A stretch of 64,000 nucleotides of DNA from Methylobacterium brachiatum (lineage in GTDB: Bacteria > Pseudomonadota > Alphaproteobacteria > Rhizobiales > Beijerinckiaceae). A program made the position numbers and the translations under genes. The stretch spans positions 184,395 through 248,394 of the forward strand of contig NZ_JAJALK010000009.1 in assembly GCF_020523825.1 (NCBI RefSeq), given 5' to 3'. Shown here piece by piece: positions 8,081 through 16,539 of the stretch (positions are counted from its first letter, which is position 1; the number at the start of each line of letters is the position of its first letter). The notes under the pieces were generated by a model, which was not told where the DNA came from, did no database searches, and saw nothing but the letters and a program-made list of their open reading frames with translations.

Positions 8081-8775
8081 AGCGGCTGGCTGCCATCGCG
8101 GCTCTGGTGACCCTCGGAGCCTGCTCGACCCCCGTTCAGGAGATCGGCCGCGCCCCGGCCATGAGCCCGGTCGGGCTCGGAATCAACGCGAGTCACGAGG
8201 CCGTGCCGCCGCTCTTCACCGCGACGCAGCGGTCCGGTTACCATTCGACCTGGGCGCAGCAGAGCGCCGACCTGTTCCAGGATCCGCGCGCCAAGAATGT
8301 CGGCGACGTGCTGACCGTGCTGATCGAGATGAACGACAAGGCGCAGTTCGACAACGCCACCGACCGGTCGCGCGATTCGCGCTCGAAGATGAGTCTCGAC
8401 GTCGAGCTCGACCTGTTCGGCCTCAACCCGGAATCCAAGAACAAGTACGAGGTCAACGGCAACACCTCGACCAAGGGTCAGGGCTCGATCGACCGCAAGG
8501 AGCAGCTCCGGCTCTCCGTCGCCGCGATCGTGACCAACGTGTTCCCCAACGGCAACATGATGATCAGCGGTTCCCAGGAGGTGCGGGTCAATTACGAGAT
8601 CCGCGTCCTGAACATCGCGGGCATCGTCCGGCCGCGCGACATCTCGCGCAAGAACACGATCGACTACGACAAGATCGCGGAGGCGCGGGTTTCCTATGGC
8701 GGCCGGGGACGCCTGATGGAGGTGCAGCAGCCCGGCGCCGTCCAGCAGGTCTACGACTTGGTCGCGCCGTTCTGA
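8077..8775 (+). CDS. flgH: Flagellar L-ring lipoprotein FlgH
   Basis: The 232-residue outer-membrane L-ring subunit begins MKRLAAIAALVTLGACSTP with a lipobox, so Cys16 should be lipidated. Characteristic motifs follow: LFQDPRAKNVGDVLTVLIEM, then VTNVFPNGNMMISGSQEVRVN, and a C-terminal IVRPRDISRKNTIDYDKIAEARVSYGG-like block with its closing Gly-rich part. The length is normal. It overlaps motE by 4 bp, consistent with translational coupling. It acts with FlgI, encoded two genes upstream, as the bushing of the rod. Confidence 0.96.
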   Translation: MKRLAAIAALVTLGACSTPVQEIGRAPAMSPVGLGINASHEAVPPLFTATQRSGYHSTWAQQSADLFQDPRAKNVGDVLTVLIEMNDKAQFDNATDRSRDSRSKMSLDVELDLFGLNPESKNKYEVNGNTSTKGQGSIDRKEQLRLSVAAIVTNVFPNGNMMISGSQEVRVNYEIRVLNIAGIVRPRDISRKNTIDYDKIAEARVSYGGRGRLMEVQQPGAVQQVYDLVAPF

Positions 8776-8797
8776 GACGATAGCGGGAACCCGAATC

Positions 8798-9280
8798 ATG
8801 GCGTCCGATGCCGAAGCCCCCCGCTCCAAGCTCCGCTGGCTGCTGCTCCTCGCCGGGCTCACGGTCCTGGCGGTCGGGGTCGGGGGCGCGGGCGGCCTCT
8901 ACATGGTCGCCACGATCGAGAAGGCCGTGACCGAGAAGAAGAAGCTCGAGGAGGAGCAGGTTCAGAAGATCGTCGCCTACGATGCGAGCTTCAGCCTGGC
9001 CAATATCGGCACGGTGGTGACCAATCTCGCCAGCCCGAGCGACGTCTGGATCCGGCTCGAAGCCTCGATCGTGGTCAAGACCGGGGCCTTCCCCAATCCC
9101 GGCCCGATCGCGGCCGAGATCCGCCAGGACCTGCTCGGCTACCTGCACACCCTGTCGGTGGCGCAGATCGAGGGGCCGAGCGGTCTCGCCCATCTGCGCG
9201 AGGATCTGACCGAGCGGGTCCAGCTGCGCTCCAAGGGCCAGGTCCGCGACTTCTTCATCGAGACGCTCGTCGTCCAGTAG
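8798..9280 (+). CDS. fliL: Flagellar basal body-associated protein FliL
   Basis: The 160-residue protein has a short cytoplasmic N-terminus and one membrane segment (residues about 14-38, LLLLAGLTVLAVGVGGAGGLYMV). A charged linker (EKAVTEKKKLEEEQVQK) leads to a periplasmic FliL domain ending GQVRDFFIETLVVQ. FliL forms rings around the stator units in other bacteria. The gene lies 22 bp after flgH and 57 bp before fliP, as in rhizobial clusters. Similarity is moderate, as always for FliL, but the layout is clear. Confidence 0.9.
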   Translation: MASDAEAPRSKLRWLLLLAGLTVLAVGVGGAGGLYMVATIEKAVTEKKKLEEEQVQKIVAYDASFSLANIGTVVTNLASPSDVWIRLEASIVVKTGAFPNPGPIAAEIRQDLLGYLHTLSVAQIEGPSGLAHLREDLTERVQLRSKGQVRDFFIETLVVQ

Positions 9281-9337
9281 CCCCCTTACGGCCGGGTCGC
9301 GGATGCGTGGCCGATGAACCTCAGGATCGGTCACACC

Positions 9338-10075
9338 ATGCTGCGCCGCGTGTTTCTGGCGGGCTCGTTGATTCTCGTCGCCACGGCCGCGAGCGCCCAA
9401 TCGTTCAGCCTGGATCAGGTCCTGCCGCCCGGGAACGGGTCGATGAGCGGGCGGATGATCCAGCTCATCGCCCTGCTGACCGTCCTCTCGGTCGCGCCGG
9501 GCCTCCTCGTCATGATGACGAGCTTCACGCGATTCGTCGTGGCGCTCTCGTTCCTGCGGTCGGGGCTCGGCCTCCAGGGCGCGCCGGCCAACATGGTGCT
9601 GATCAGCCTGTCGCTGTTCATGACCTTCTATGTGATGGGCCCGACCTTCGACCGCGCCTGGCAGGACGGCATCCGTCCGCTGACCGAGAACCGGATCTCG
9701 GAGGAGGAGGCCTTCGCCAAGGTGACCGACCCGTTCCGGGACTTCATGCTGACCCATGTCCGCCCGAAGGACCTCGACACCTTCGCGGATATCGCGGCGG
9801 CCGCCTATCCCAAGGCGCAGCCCGGCAGCAAGACCGACCTCCGGGTGCTGATTCCGGCCTTCATGATCTCCGAGCTGCGCCGGGGCTTCGAGATCGGCTT
9901 CCTGATCGTCCTGCCGTTCATGGTCATCGACATGGTGGTGGCGGTGATGGTCATGTCGATGGGCATGATGATGATGCCGCCGACGGTGATCTCATTGCCG
10001 TTCAAGGTTTTGTTTTTTGTATTGATCGATGGCTGGAATATGCTCATCAGCGGACTTGTTCGATCGTATTTCTGA
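9338..10075 (+). CDS. fliP: Flagellar type III export pore protein FliP
   Basis: The 245-residue export-gate subunit starts with a cleavable signal (MLRRVFLAGSLILVATAASAQS). It then carries the FliP signatures VMMTSFTRFVVALSFLR and NMVLISLSLFMTFYVM and the C-terminal LIVLPFMVIDMVVAVMVMSM, forming four membrane segments in all. An ATG at 9314 adds eight residues and remains possible; 9338 is preferred for the compact signal peptide and AGGA upstream. FliP, with FliQ and FliR, which are absent here, makes the export channel. It ends the first flagellar gene run. Confidence 0.94.
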   Translation: MLRRVFLAGSLILVATAASAQSFSLDQVLPPGNGSMSGRMIQLIALLTVLSVAPGLLVMMTSFTRFVVALSFLRSGLGLQGAPANMVLISLSLFMTFYVMGPTFDRAWQDGIRPLTENRISEEEAFAKVTDPFRDFMLTHVRPKDLDTFADIAAAAYPKAQPGSKTDLRVLIPAFMISELRRGFEIGFLIVLPFMVIDMVVAVMVMSMGMMMMPPTVISLPFKVLFFVLIDGWNMLISGLVRSYF

Positions 10076-10356
10076 TTTTTTACGATATTTTGCTTTAGCC
10101 CCTCACCCAGAAAGCGCATTCTCCGCCGCAAGCACGCAGTTTCCTGTTGACTTGCCGGCGGAAACTCTCCATCTGATGCCTGTCGATGGATGGTTGACCG
10201 CGCCGATGACGGCCCGTTGATCAAGACTTCGATTGAGATCGATAGCGGGTTGACCGCGTGCTTGTCACGCCGGGTCAAAGGCATGATGCCGCCCTGCTAT
10301 GCCGGTGAAAATCCGACATGTCCCCTGAACGTCTTCCTCTCTGAAGGGACATCATC
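10076..10356 (+). promoter_or_regulatory. Flagellin promoter region with repeated TTGACC sites
   Basis: This 281-bp gap between fliP and fliC should hold the flagellin promoter. It contains two exact copies of GGTTGACCGCG (10192-10202 and 10248-10258), 56 bp apart, and a partly inverted copy, GGGTCAA, at about 10272-10278. An imperfect inverted repeat, TCCGCCGCAAG (10122-10132) with CTTGCCGGCGGA (10151-10162), lies further upstream. AGGGAC, about 9 bp before the ATG, is the ribosome binding site. The assignment of any site to a known regulator is not possible by eye. Confidence 0.5.
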
Positions 10357-11532
10357 ATGTCGAGCCTGTTGACCAACACCGCCGCAATGACGGCGCTCAC
10401 CACCCTCAAGACGACGAACCAGTCGCTGGAGACGACCAGCAACCGCGTCGCCACCGGCCAGAAGGTCGCGACCGCTGCCGACAACGCCGCCTACTGGTCG
10501 ATCGCCACCACCATCCGCGCCGACACCGGCTCCCTCAACGCCGTCAAGGACTCGATCGGCCTCGGCCTGTCGAGCGTGAACGCCGCCATCAACGGCCTGG
10601 AGAACGCCAAGAACACGTTCCAGTCCCTCAAGGACCGTCTGACCGCGGCCAAGAACCCGACCGTCGACCGCCTGAAGATCCAGACCGAGATCAGCGCCAA
10701 GCAGACCGACCTGAAGACCTACGCCGAGAGCGCGACGGTGAACGGCGAGGCCTGGCTCTCGACCGATTCCAGCGCCGGTACCTACACGGCCGAGCGCAAG
10801 ATCGTCGCGTCCTTCAGCCGCGTCCAGGGCCAGATCTCGGTCGGCACCGTTACGGTCAACGTCGACGAGACCAAGCTCTACGACGCGGCCACCCCGACCG
10901 GTGGTACTGCGGGCGTCGGTGCGACGGGTGGTGCGGACCTCGACAGTTACAACTCCGCCAAGGCTAACTGGGCCAAGGCAGAGAAAGACTGGATCGGCGC
11001 CAACAAGGGCTCCACCGCAGCGGTCGCAGCCTACGCCTCGGCGCAGGCAGATTGGGCCAGCGCCCAGTCCACCTGGACGGCGGCGAAGAAGGCTGCCAAC
11101 GACGGTGTCACCCAAGGTACCGACAGCACCGGCGGCATCTTCAACAAGCAGTACGCCGTGTTCGGCGAGGACAATGATGGTCTGAAGAAGGCCTATCTGG
11201 TGTCCGTCGACACGATCGACGTCTCGGGCATCTCGAACAACGACCTGTCGAAGCTGAACGCCTACATCAACGCGGCCGACAAGGTCCTGGGTGACATCAC
11301 CACCGTCGCCACCAAGCTGGGCGCCATCCAGAGCCAGATCCAGTCGCAGTCGAACTACGTCGACTCGCTGATCAAGGTCAACGACAAGTCGGTCGGCATC
11401 CTGGTGGACGCCGACATGGAAGAAGAGTCGACCAAGCTGAAGGCCCTCCAGGTCCAGCAGCAGCTCGGCGTCCAGGCTCTCACGATCGCCAACACCACCA
11501 CGCAGCAGATCCTGAGCCTGTTCCGCAGCTAA
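10357..11532 (+). CDS. fliC: Flagellin with a Trp-rich repeated insertion
   Basis: The 391-residue flagellin has a conserved D0/D1 N-terminus (SLETTSNRVATGQKVATAAD, then AAYWSIATTIRAD) and C-terminus (LQVQQQLGVQALTIANTTTQQILSLFRS, read in two parts). The flanking domains resemble rhizobial flagellins. Residues about 195-250 form an Ala-rich, helix-prone insertion. It contains two 16-residue repeats, SAKANWAKAEKDWIGA (200-215) and SAQADWASAQSTWTAA (228-243), each with two Trp, spaced by exactly 28 residues. Trp is rare in most flagellins. The gene is monocistronic: it has its own upstream region and a strong terminator. It is exported by the type III system and forms the filament. Confidence 0.95.
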   Translation: MSSLLTNTAAMTALTTLKTTNQSLETTSNRVATGQKVATAADNAAYWSIATTIRADTGSLNAVKDSIGLGLSSVNAAINGLENAKNTFQSLKDRLTAAKNPTVDRLKIQTEISAKQTDLKTYAESATVNGEAWLSTDSSAGTYTAERKIVASFSRVQGQISVGTVTVNVDETKLYDAATPTGGTAGVGATGGADLDSYNSAKANWAKAEKDWIGANKGSTAAVAAYASAQADWASAQSTWTAAKKAANDGVTQGTDSTGGIFNKQYAVFGEDNDGLKKAYLVSVDTIDVSGISNNDLSKLNAYINAADKVLGDITTVATKLGAIQSQIQSQSNYVDSLIKVNDKSVGILVDADMEEESTKLKALQVQQQLGVQALTIANTTTQQILSLFRS

Positions 11533-11579
11533 GCTCCAGGTCTCTGACCTTCGCTAGCATTCATCCTTCGGGATGATGC

Positions 11580-11615
11580 GGGCCGCGCATCTTCGGGTGC
11601 GCGGCCCTTCTGTTT
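11580..11615 (+). terminator. Rho-independent terminator of fliC
   Basis: A perfect 10-bp stem (GGGCCGCGCA at 11580-11589 with TGCGCGGCCC at 11598-11607) closes an 8-nt loop containing TTCG. The T-rich tail TTCTGTTT follows at once. It lies 48 bp after the flagellin stop codon and isolates fliC from fliF. Confidence 0.85.
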
Positions 11616-11712
11616 GACGCGCCTGTCGCTGCGCACCACCTCCACGCAAGATTGATCCGGCACGCTGGCGCCGAGCCACTGCGGTGGAAGCAGTGGAAGT
11701 TGAGTCTTGCCG

Positions 11713-13362
11713 ATGCCCGGTCGTGAGCACCTCGAAAAGCTATGGACCAATATCCTGGAGCTCGGCCCGCGGCGCCTGATCGCCCTGGGCCTCGTGGGCC
11801 TCACCGTGTTCCTGACCGTGGGTCTCGGCGCCTATTATCTCAGCCGCCCACTGCGTGAGCCGCTCTATACCGGCCTGAGCCGCGACGACGTCAGCCGCAT
11901 GGCCGCCGTGCTCAAGGATGCCGGCGTTCCCTTCGACGTCAGTTCCGACGGCACCGCCGTCCTGGTCAGCTACGGGCAGACCGCCCAGGCGCGGATGCTC
12001 CTGGCCGAGAAGGGCCTGCCCCAGAGCGGCAAGGCCGGCTACGAGCTGTTCAACGACCTGGGCTCCCTGGGCCTGACCTCGTTCATGCAGGACATCACCC
12101 GGGTCCGGGCCCTGGAGGGCGAGATCGCCCGCACGGTCCAGACGCTCAAGGGCGTCAAGGCCGCCCGGGTCCATATCGTGATGCCCGATCCCGGCTCGTT
12201 CCGCCGGGAGCAGCAGCCGGCCTCGGCCTCGGTGGTGGTGCGCACGGAGCCCGCCAACGATCCCACGGCCGCGCCCGCCATCCGCCAGCTCGTCGCCGCG
12301 GCCATTCCCGGCATGAAGCCCGACAAGGTGACTGTGCTCAACACCGACGGGACGATCCTGCTCTCCGGCGACGACGCCACCACGGCGCCGGCCGGCCGCA
12401 TGGCGACCCTGGAACAGCTCACGAACCGCGAGATCCAGGACAACATCCGCCGGACGCTCACCCCCTATCTGGGGACGAACAACTTCGAGGTCAGCGTCGT
12501 CGCGCGACTGAACACCGACAAGACCCAGACCAACGAGACGCTCTTCAACCCGGACCAGAAGGTCGAGCGCGGGACCCGGGTCATCAAGGAGACGGAGAAC
12601 TCGCAGAACCGCGCGGCCCAGAGGCCGACCACCGCCCAGCAGAACCTGCCCAACCAGAACGTCCAGTCCGGCGGGGGCGAGAATTCGAGTTCCGAGAGCC
12701 AGCGCCGCGAGGAGCAGACAAACTACGAGATCTCCACGAAGACGGTGCAGACCGTCAGCGACGGCTATTCGGTCAAGAACCTGTCGGTCGCCGTGCTGGT
12801 GAACCGCTCCCGGCTGGAAGCGCTGGCCAGCCCCAGCGGCCAGGAGGCCGGCAAGGACACCAGCAAGATCGACCTCGAGCCGCGGATCGCCGAGATCGAG
12901 CAGCTCGTCGCCTCCGCGTCGGGCTTCAACAAGGCGCGGGGCGATCAGATCAAGGTCGCGGCCGTCAGCTTCGTCAACGAGGGCCAGCCTCTCGCACCCG
13001 TCCAGCCGCTCGGGATCGGCGACGTCCTGATGCGCCAGTCCGGGACCCTGATCAACGCGGCCACGATCCTGATCGTCGGATGCCTGCTGATCTGGTTCGG
13101 CCTGCGCCCGGCCGTCAACGCAATCCTCGCCCGGTCGCCGGACACGGAGACCGAGCTGGCGCTCGCCGCGCCGGAATCCGACGCGTTCGACATGCTTCCG
13201 GCGGAGCAGACGGCTGCCGCCGAGGAACCCAACCTCATCGAGGATCTGACGGAGCGGATGGCGCACTCGCCCATCCGGAAGCTCGAGCAACTGGTCGAGC
13301 TCGACGAGGAGCAGGTCGCCAATATCCTGAAGCAATGGCTCAGCCGTGAAGAGGCCGCGTGA
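11713..13362 (+). CDS. fliF: Flagellar MS-ring protein FliF
   Basis: The 549-residue MS-ring subunit has membrane segments near both ends: residues about 20-42 (LIALGLVGLTVFLTVGLGAYYL) and about 448-466 (ATILIVGCLLIWFGLRPAV). Between them lie YscJ/FliF secretin-like domains with GYELFNDLGSLGLTSFMQ, RALEGEIARTVQTLKGVKAARVH and VVVRTEPA. The C-terminal cytoplasmic tail (SPIRKLEQLVELDEEQVANILKQWLS) is the FliG-binding region. The ATG at 11713 is chosen over a TTG at 11707. The stop overlaps the start of the fliH-like gene (GTGATG). It begins the second flagellar run. Confidence 0.96.
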   Translation: MPGREHLEKLWTNILELGPRRLIALGLVGLTVFLTVGLGAYYLSRPLREPLYTGLSRDDVSRMAAVLKDAGVPFDVSSDGTAVLVSYGQTAQARMLLAEKGLPQSGKAGYELFNDLGSLGLTSFMQDITRVRALEGEIARTVQTLKGVKAARVHIVMPDPGSFRREQQPASASVVVRTEPANDPTAAPAIRQLVAAAIPGMKPDKVTVLNTDGTILLSGDDATTAPAGRMATLEQLTNREIQDNIRRTLTPYLGTNNFEVSVVARLNTDKTQTNETLFNPDQKVERGTRVIKETENSQNRAAQRPTTAQQNLPNQNVQSGGGENSSSESQRREEQTNYEISTKTVQTVSDGYSVKNLSVAVLVNRSRLEALASPSGQEAGKDTSKIDLEPRIAEIEQLVASASGFNKARGDQIKVAAVSFVNEGQPLAPVQPLGIGDVLMRQSGTLINAATILIVGCLLIWFGLRPAVNAILARSPDTETELALAAPESDAFDMLPAEQTAAAEEPNLIEDLTERMAHSPIRKLEQLVELDEEQVANILKQWLSREEAA

Positions 13363-14006
13363 TGGCCGCCGCACCTCCGGCCTGGACCGTCTTCTCGGGG
13401 GCGAACAAGCGCTCCTCCTCCGCCCTGGCCGCGCTGATTCCGACCAAGCGCGTGGATGCGGGCCCGCCGCCGACGCCCCCCGCAAGCCCGCCGGATCTCG
13501 ACGCCATCGCGGCGGCGGCGCGGGCGGAGGGGCGCCGCGAAGGTGAGGCTCTGACAGCCCAGGCCGTCCAGGCCGCGATTGCCGCGGAGCGGGAAGCCGG
13601 CGCGGCCGCCCTCGCTGAGGCGCGGCAACGCTGGGTGGACGAGGAATCGACCGCCCTGGCGCACGGATTCGCCGAGCAGGTGAGGGCCCTGGAGGCGCAG
13701 CTGGCGCAGAGCCTGACCCGGGTCCTGCAGCCCTTCCTGGCGGAGGCCCTGCAGCGCGAGGCGATCCGCGACCTGCACGCGACGGTGTCGGCCATCGTGG
13801 CGGACGACCGGTCGGGAACGCTTTCGGTGACCGGCCCCGCGGATCTCGTGGAGGCGCTCGCGAAGCGCCTCGACCTGCCGCCCGGACGGCTCGTCACCGC
13901 CTCTGACGGGGGACCCGACCTTCAGATCCGGATGAACGGCACGGTGATTGAGACACAGCTCCAGGCGTGGGGCGAACGCGTCGCCGCCCTGGTCGAGGAT
14001 CGCTGA
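13362..14006 (+). CDS. fliH: FliH-like flagellar export ATPase regulator
   Basis: The 214-residue protein is Ala/Glu-rich. A long helical segment (residues about 45-110, with GRREGEALTAQAVQAA and AEQVRALEAQLAQSL) is typical of FliH, which regulates and localises the FliI ATPase. The C-terminal part (LSVTGPADLVEALAKRLDL ... LQIRMNGTVIETQLQAW) fits the FliH/HrpE globular domain. Primary similarity is low, as usual for FliH, so the call relies on composition and position between fliF and motB. The ATG overlaps the fliF stop; a GTG at 13359 is an alternative. No fliI gene lies in the window. Confidence 0.72.
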   Translation: MAAAPPAWTVFSGANKRSSSALAALIPTKRVDAGPPPTPPASPPDLDAIAAAARAEGRREGEALTAQAVQAAIAAEREAGAAALAEARQRWVDEESTALAHGFAEQVRALEAQLAQSLTRVLQPFLAEALQREAIRDLHATVSAIVADDRSGTLSVTGPADLVEALAKRLDLPPGRLVTASDGGPDLQIRMNGTVIETQLQAWGERVAALVEDR

Positions 14007-14008
14007 GC

Positions 14009-15259
14009 ATGGCCGACGAGAAGACCGAGATCATCATCGTTCGCCGAGGGTCGGACGAGGACGGGGAGCATCACGGCGGGGTCTGGAAGATCGCGCTGGC
14101 GGATTTCATGACCGCCATGATGGCGCTGTTCCTCGTCCTGTGGCTCACCAAGGCCACGAACGAGGAGACGAAGACCAGCATCGCCAACTACTTCAATCCG
14201 ATCAGCCTGTCTGAGGCCCTGCCGGCCAAGAAAGGGTTGAGCGATCCCCAACCCAACTCGGCCGATCCGAGGGCGGGCGACAACGCGAATCAGCCGGAAT
14301 CCGGCGCGAACGCGCGCGACAAGGCCGGCGCGTTGCCACCCGGTTCGGTGGCCCGGGAGCGGGAACTGTTCCAGGATCCCTACGCGGTGCTGGCGAACCT
14401 GGCCACCGAGGCCGATCCGGACAAGCCTCAGAGCGCCACGATCGGCGATGTCGGCGAAGCGGGACGTCGCGGCGGTGACATCGCGCGGGATCCGTTCGAT
14501 CCGCTGTACTGGCAGGTGATCACCCTCTCGCCCGCGAAAACGGACCGATCCGCGGCCACCGGAATCACGCCGCCGCCGGCCAAGACCCAGCCCGACGCTC
14601 GCAGCGCGGGGCGCCCCGCGTCGACTGCCCCGGAAAGCACCGGTGGCAAGGATACGGCCAAGGACATTGCCAAGGAGCCGAAAGACGCCAAGGCACCCGT
14701 GAGCGGGCCCGACGCCGGCCAAGCCCAGACCCAGACCCAAGCCGCGGTACAGGCACCGGCCCAGGCCTCGGCGTCGGCCCAAGCCCCTGCACAGGCCGAC
14801 GCTGCCGCACTGAAGGCGGAAATCGCCAAGATCTTCCCGCCCTCCGCCTCGGGCCCAGCCGGGCCGCATGTCGAGGTCCAGGGGACGGCGGAGGGCCTCC
14901 TGATCAACGTAACCGACGACCTGAACTTCAGCATGTTCGCGGTGGGCTCGGCCGAGCCCCGCCCCGAGATGGTCCGGGCCATGGAGCGGATCGCGAAGGC
15001 GCTGTCCGGGCGTCCGGGCAAGATCGTGATCCGCGGCCATACCGACAGCCGCCCGTTCCGCTCCGAGGTCTACGACAATTGGCGGCTCTCGACGGCGCGC
15101 GCCCACATCGCGTCCTACATGCTGACGCGGGCCGGCGTCGATGAGGGCCGGATCGCGCGGATCGAGGGCGCCGCCGACCGGATGCCGCGGAACACCACGG
15201 ATCCGAAAGCGCCCGAAAACCGCCGGATCGAGATCCTCCTGCAAGGCGCTCCGGGATGA
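14009..15259 (+). CDS. motB: Flagellar stator protein MotB
   Basis: The 416-residue stator subunit has one membrane segment with the proton-binding Asp32 in KIALADFMTAMMALFLVLWL. A long Pro/Ala/Gln-rich linker (about residues 80-270, longer than in enterics) follows. Then comes an OmpA-type peptidoglycan-binding domain (GKIVIRGHTDSRPFRSEVYD, then NWRLSTARAH). It works with MotA, whose gene is not in the window, and anchors the stator to the wall. It starts 2 bp after the fliH-like stop and overlaps motC by 4 bp. The long linker is common among rhizobial MotB proteins. Confidence 0.95.
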   Translation: MADEKTEIIIVRRGSDEDGEHHGGVWKIALADFMTAMMALFLVLWLTKATNEETKTSIANYFNPISLSEALPAKKGLSDPQPNSADPRAGDNANQPESGANARDKAGALPPGSVARERELFQDPYAVLANLATEADPDKPQSATIGDVGEAGRRGGDIARDPFDPLYWQVITLSPAKTDRSAATGITPPPAKTQPDARSAGRPASTAPESTGGKDTAKDIAKEPKDAKAPVSGPDAGQAQTQTQAAVQAPAQASASAQAPAQADAAALKAEIAKIFPPSASGPAGPHVEVQGTAEGLLINVTDDLNFSMFAVGSAEPRPEMVRAMERIAKALSGRPGKIVIRGHTDSRPFRSEVYDNWRLSTARAHIASYMLTRAGVDEGRIARIEGAADRMPRNTTDPKAPENRRIEILLQGAPG

Positions 15260-16539
15260 GGCGGATCACGCGCAGCGCCCTCGGCGCTCTCCTGACGCTT
15301 TGCCCGTACCCCGTCATCGCGGATCCGGTGCCGCCCCCGGCGACGGAGACGGCTCCGCAGGCGACCCAACCTCCGGCATCCGAGGCTCCCGAGGCGACCG
15401 CGCCGGCGCCCGCGGCCGATCCGCCGGGCCGCAAGAACGGTCCTGTCGAGTGGGTGCGCACGCTGCAATTGCTGCAGGATCGGATCGCCACGGGATCCGT
15501 GGCGGCGCATGAGAGCCAGTCCGTGCTGATCGCCCGGATCGAGGGGGATCTCCTCAACGCGGCGCCAGAGGTCTGGACCGATCGGCACAACGTGCAGGCG
15601 GCCATCGTCTTCGCCTTGAGCGGCGGCGGCCCGGCGATCCTTCGGCGCCTGACCAAGAAGGACGCCCCCGACACGCCTGAGACGACGCTCGCACGCGGTG
15701 CGCTGGCCTATATCGACGGCCAGGAGGCCGACGCGAACCGCCTGCTCAAGGACGTCGATACGGCGACGCTGCCGCTGACGCTCGCCGGGTCGATCGCCCT
15801 CACGCAGGCCGCCCTCGCGGTGAACGAGAATCCGGTCCGCGCGATCGACCTCCTCGATCGCGTCCGGCTGCTGCTGCCGGGAACCCTGGTCGAGGAAGGC
15901 GCGCTGCGTCGCGAGATCTTCGTCCTCGGGCAGGGCGGCGACCTGAAGAAGTTCGAGGTTCTGGCCATCCAGTACCTGCGCCGGTTCCAGCACTCGATCT
16001 ATGCAGGCAATTTCCGGCAGCGCTTCGCGTACCAGCTGACGCAGCTCGATTTCGGCCGGGACGAGAGACGCTTCGCGGCCTTCACCCGGATCATGAACGA
16101 GCTCGCCCCCGAGAGCCGGCGGGATCTCTACCTGCTGATCGCCCGGACGGCGATCCAGGAGGGCAAGACCAACTCGGCTCTCATGGCGTCCGACAAGGCC
16201 CTCACGCTCTGCGCCCCTGGTAGCCTGGAGGCGACCCAGGGCCAGCTCTACCGCGCGGCCGCCGAGATCGTGACTTTGTCCACCTTCCAGACGGCCCTGC
16301 GCAAGCTGAAGGCTGTAGACAGGACGAAGCTGCCCGCACGCGACGTCCAGCTCCTCGACGCGGCTTTGTCGATGGCCGAGCAGATCGGGCGCGGGCTGGC
16401 TCGCGATCCCGCTCCGCCGGATGCCGAGGCGTCGAAGCGTGCGCAGGCAGCGGCCGCCGACGAGCCCGGCAATCTGATACCCAAGGTCGAGGCCATGATC
16501 GGTCAGGTCGATCAACTCCTTCGGAGGTCTAACCCGTGA
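15256..16539 (+). CDS. motC: Periplasmic motility protein MotC
   Basis: The 427-residue protein has a short signal sequence (ALGALLTLCPYPVIA) and a Pro/Ala-rich segment up to residue about 60. A helical domain with VEWVRTLQLLQDRIATG and a repetitive alpha-helical, TPR-like body (LTLAGSIALTQAALAVNENP, LRREIFVLGQGGDLKKFEVL) follows. This matches MotC of Sinorhizobium, a periplasmic protein needed for motor function and stabilised by MotE. The order motB-motC-fliK is the same as in rhizobia (motB-motC-motD). It overlaps both neighbours by 4 bp. Its biochemical role in the stator is still little understood. Confidence 0.9.
   Translation: MRRITRSALGALLTLCPYPVIADPVPPPATETAPQATQPPASEAPEATAPAPAADPPGRKNGPVEWVRTLQLLQDRIATGSVAAHESQSVLIARIEGDLLNAAPEVWTDRHNVQAAIVFALSGGGPAILRRLTKKDAPDTPETTLARGALAYIDGQEADANRLLKDVDTATLPLTLAGSIALTQAALAVNENPVRAIDLLDRVRLLLPGTLVEEGALRREIFVLGQGGDLKKFEVLAIQYLRRFQHSIYAGNFRQRFAYQLTQLDFGRDERRFAAFTRIMNELAPESRRDLYLLIARTAIQEGKTNSALMASDKALTLCAPGSLEATQGQLYRAAAEIVTLSTFQTALRKLKAVDRTKLPARDVQLLDAALSMAEQIGRGLARDPAPPDAEASKRAQAAAADEPGNLIPKVEAMIGQVDQLLRRSNP

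Noticed and set aside
11740..13485. Minus-strand open frame of 581 residues opposite fliF
   Set aside because: Antisense shadow of fliF, caused by high GC content; no family features.
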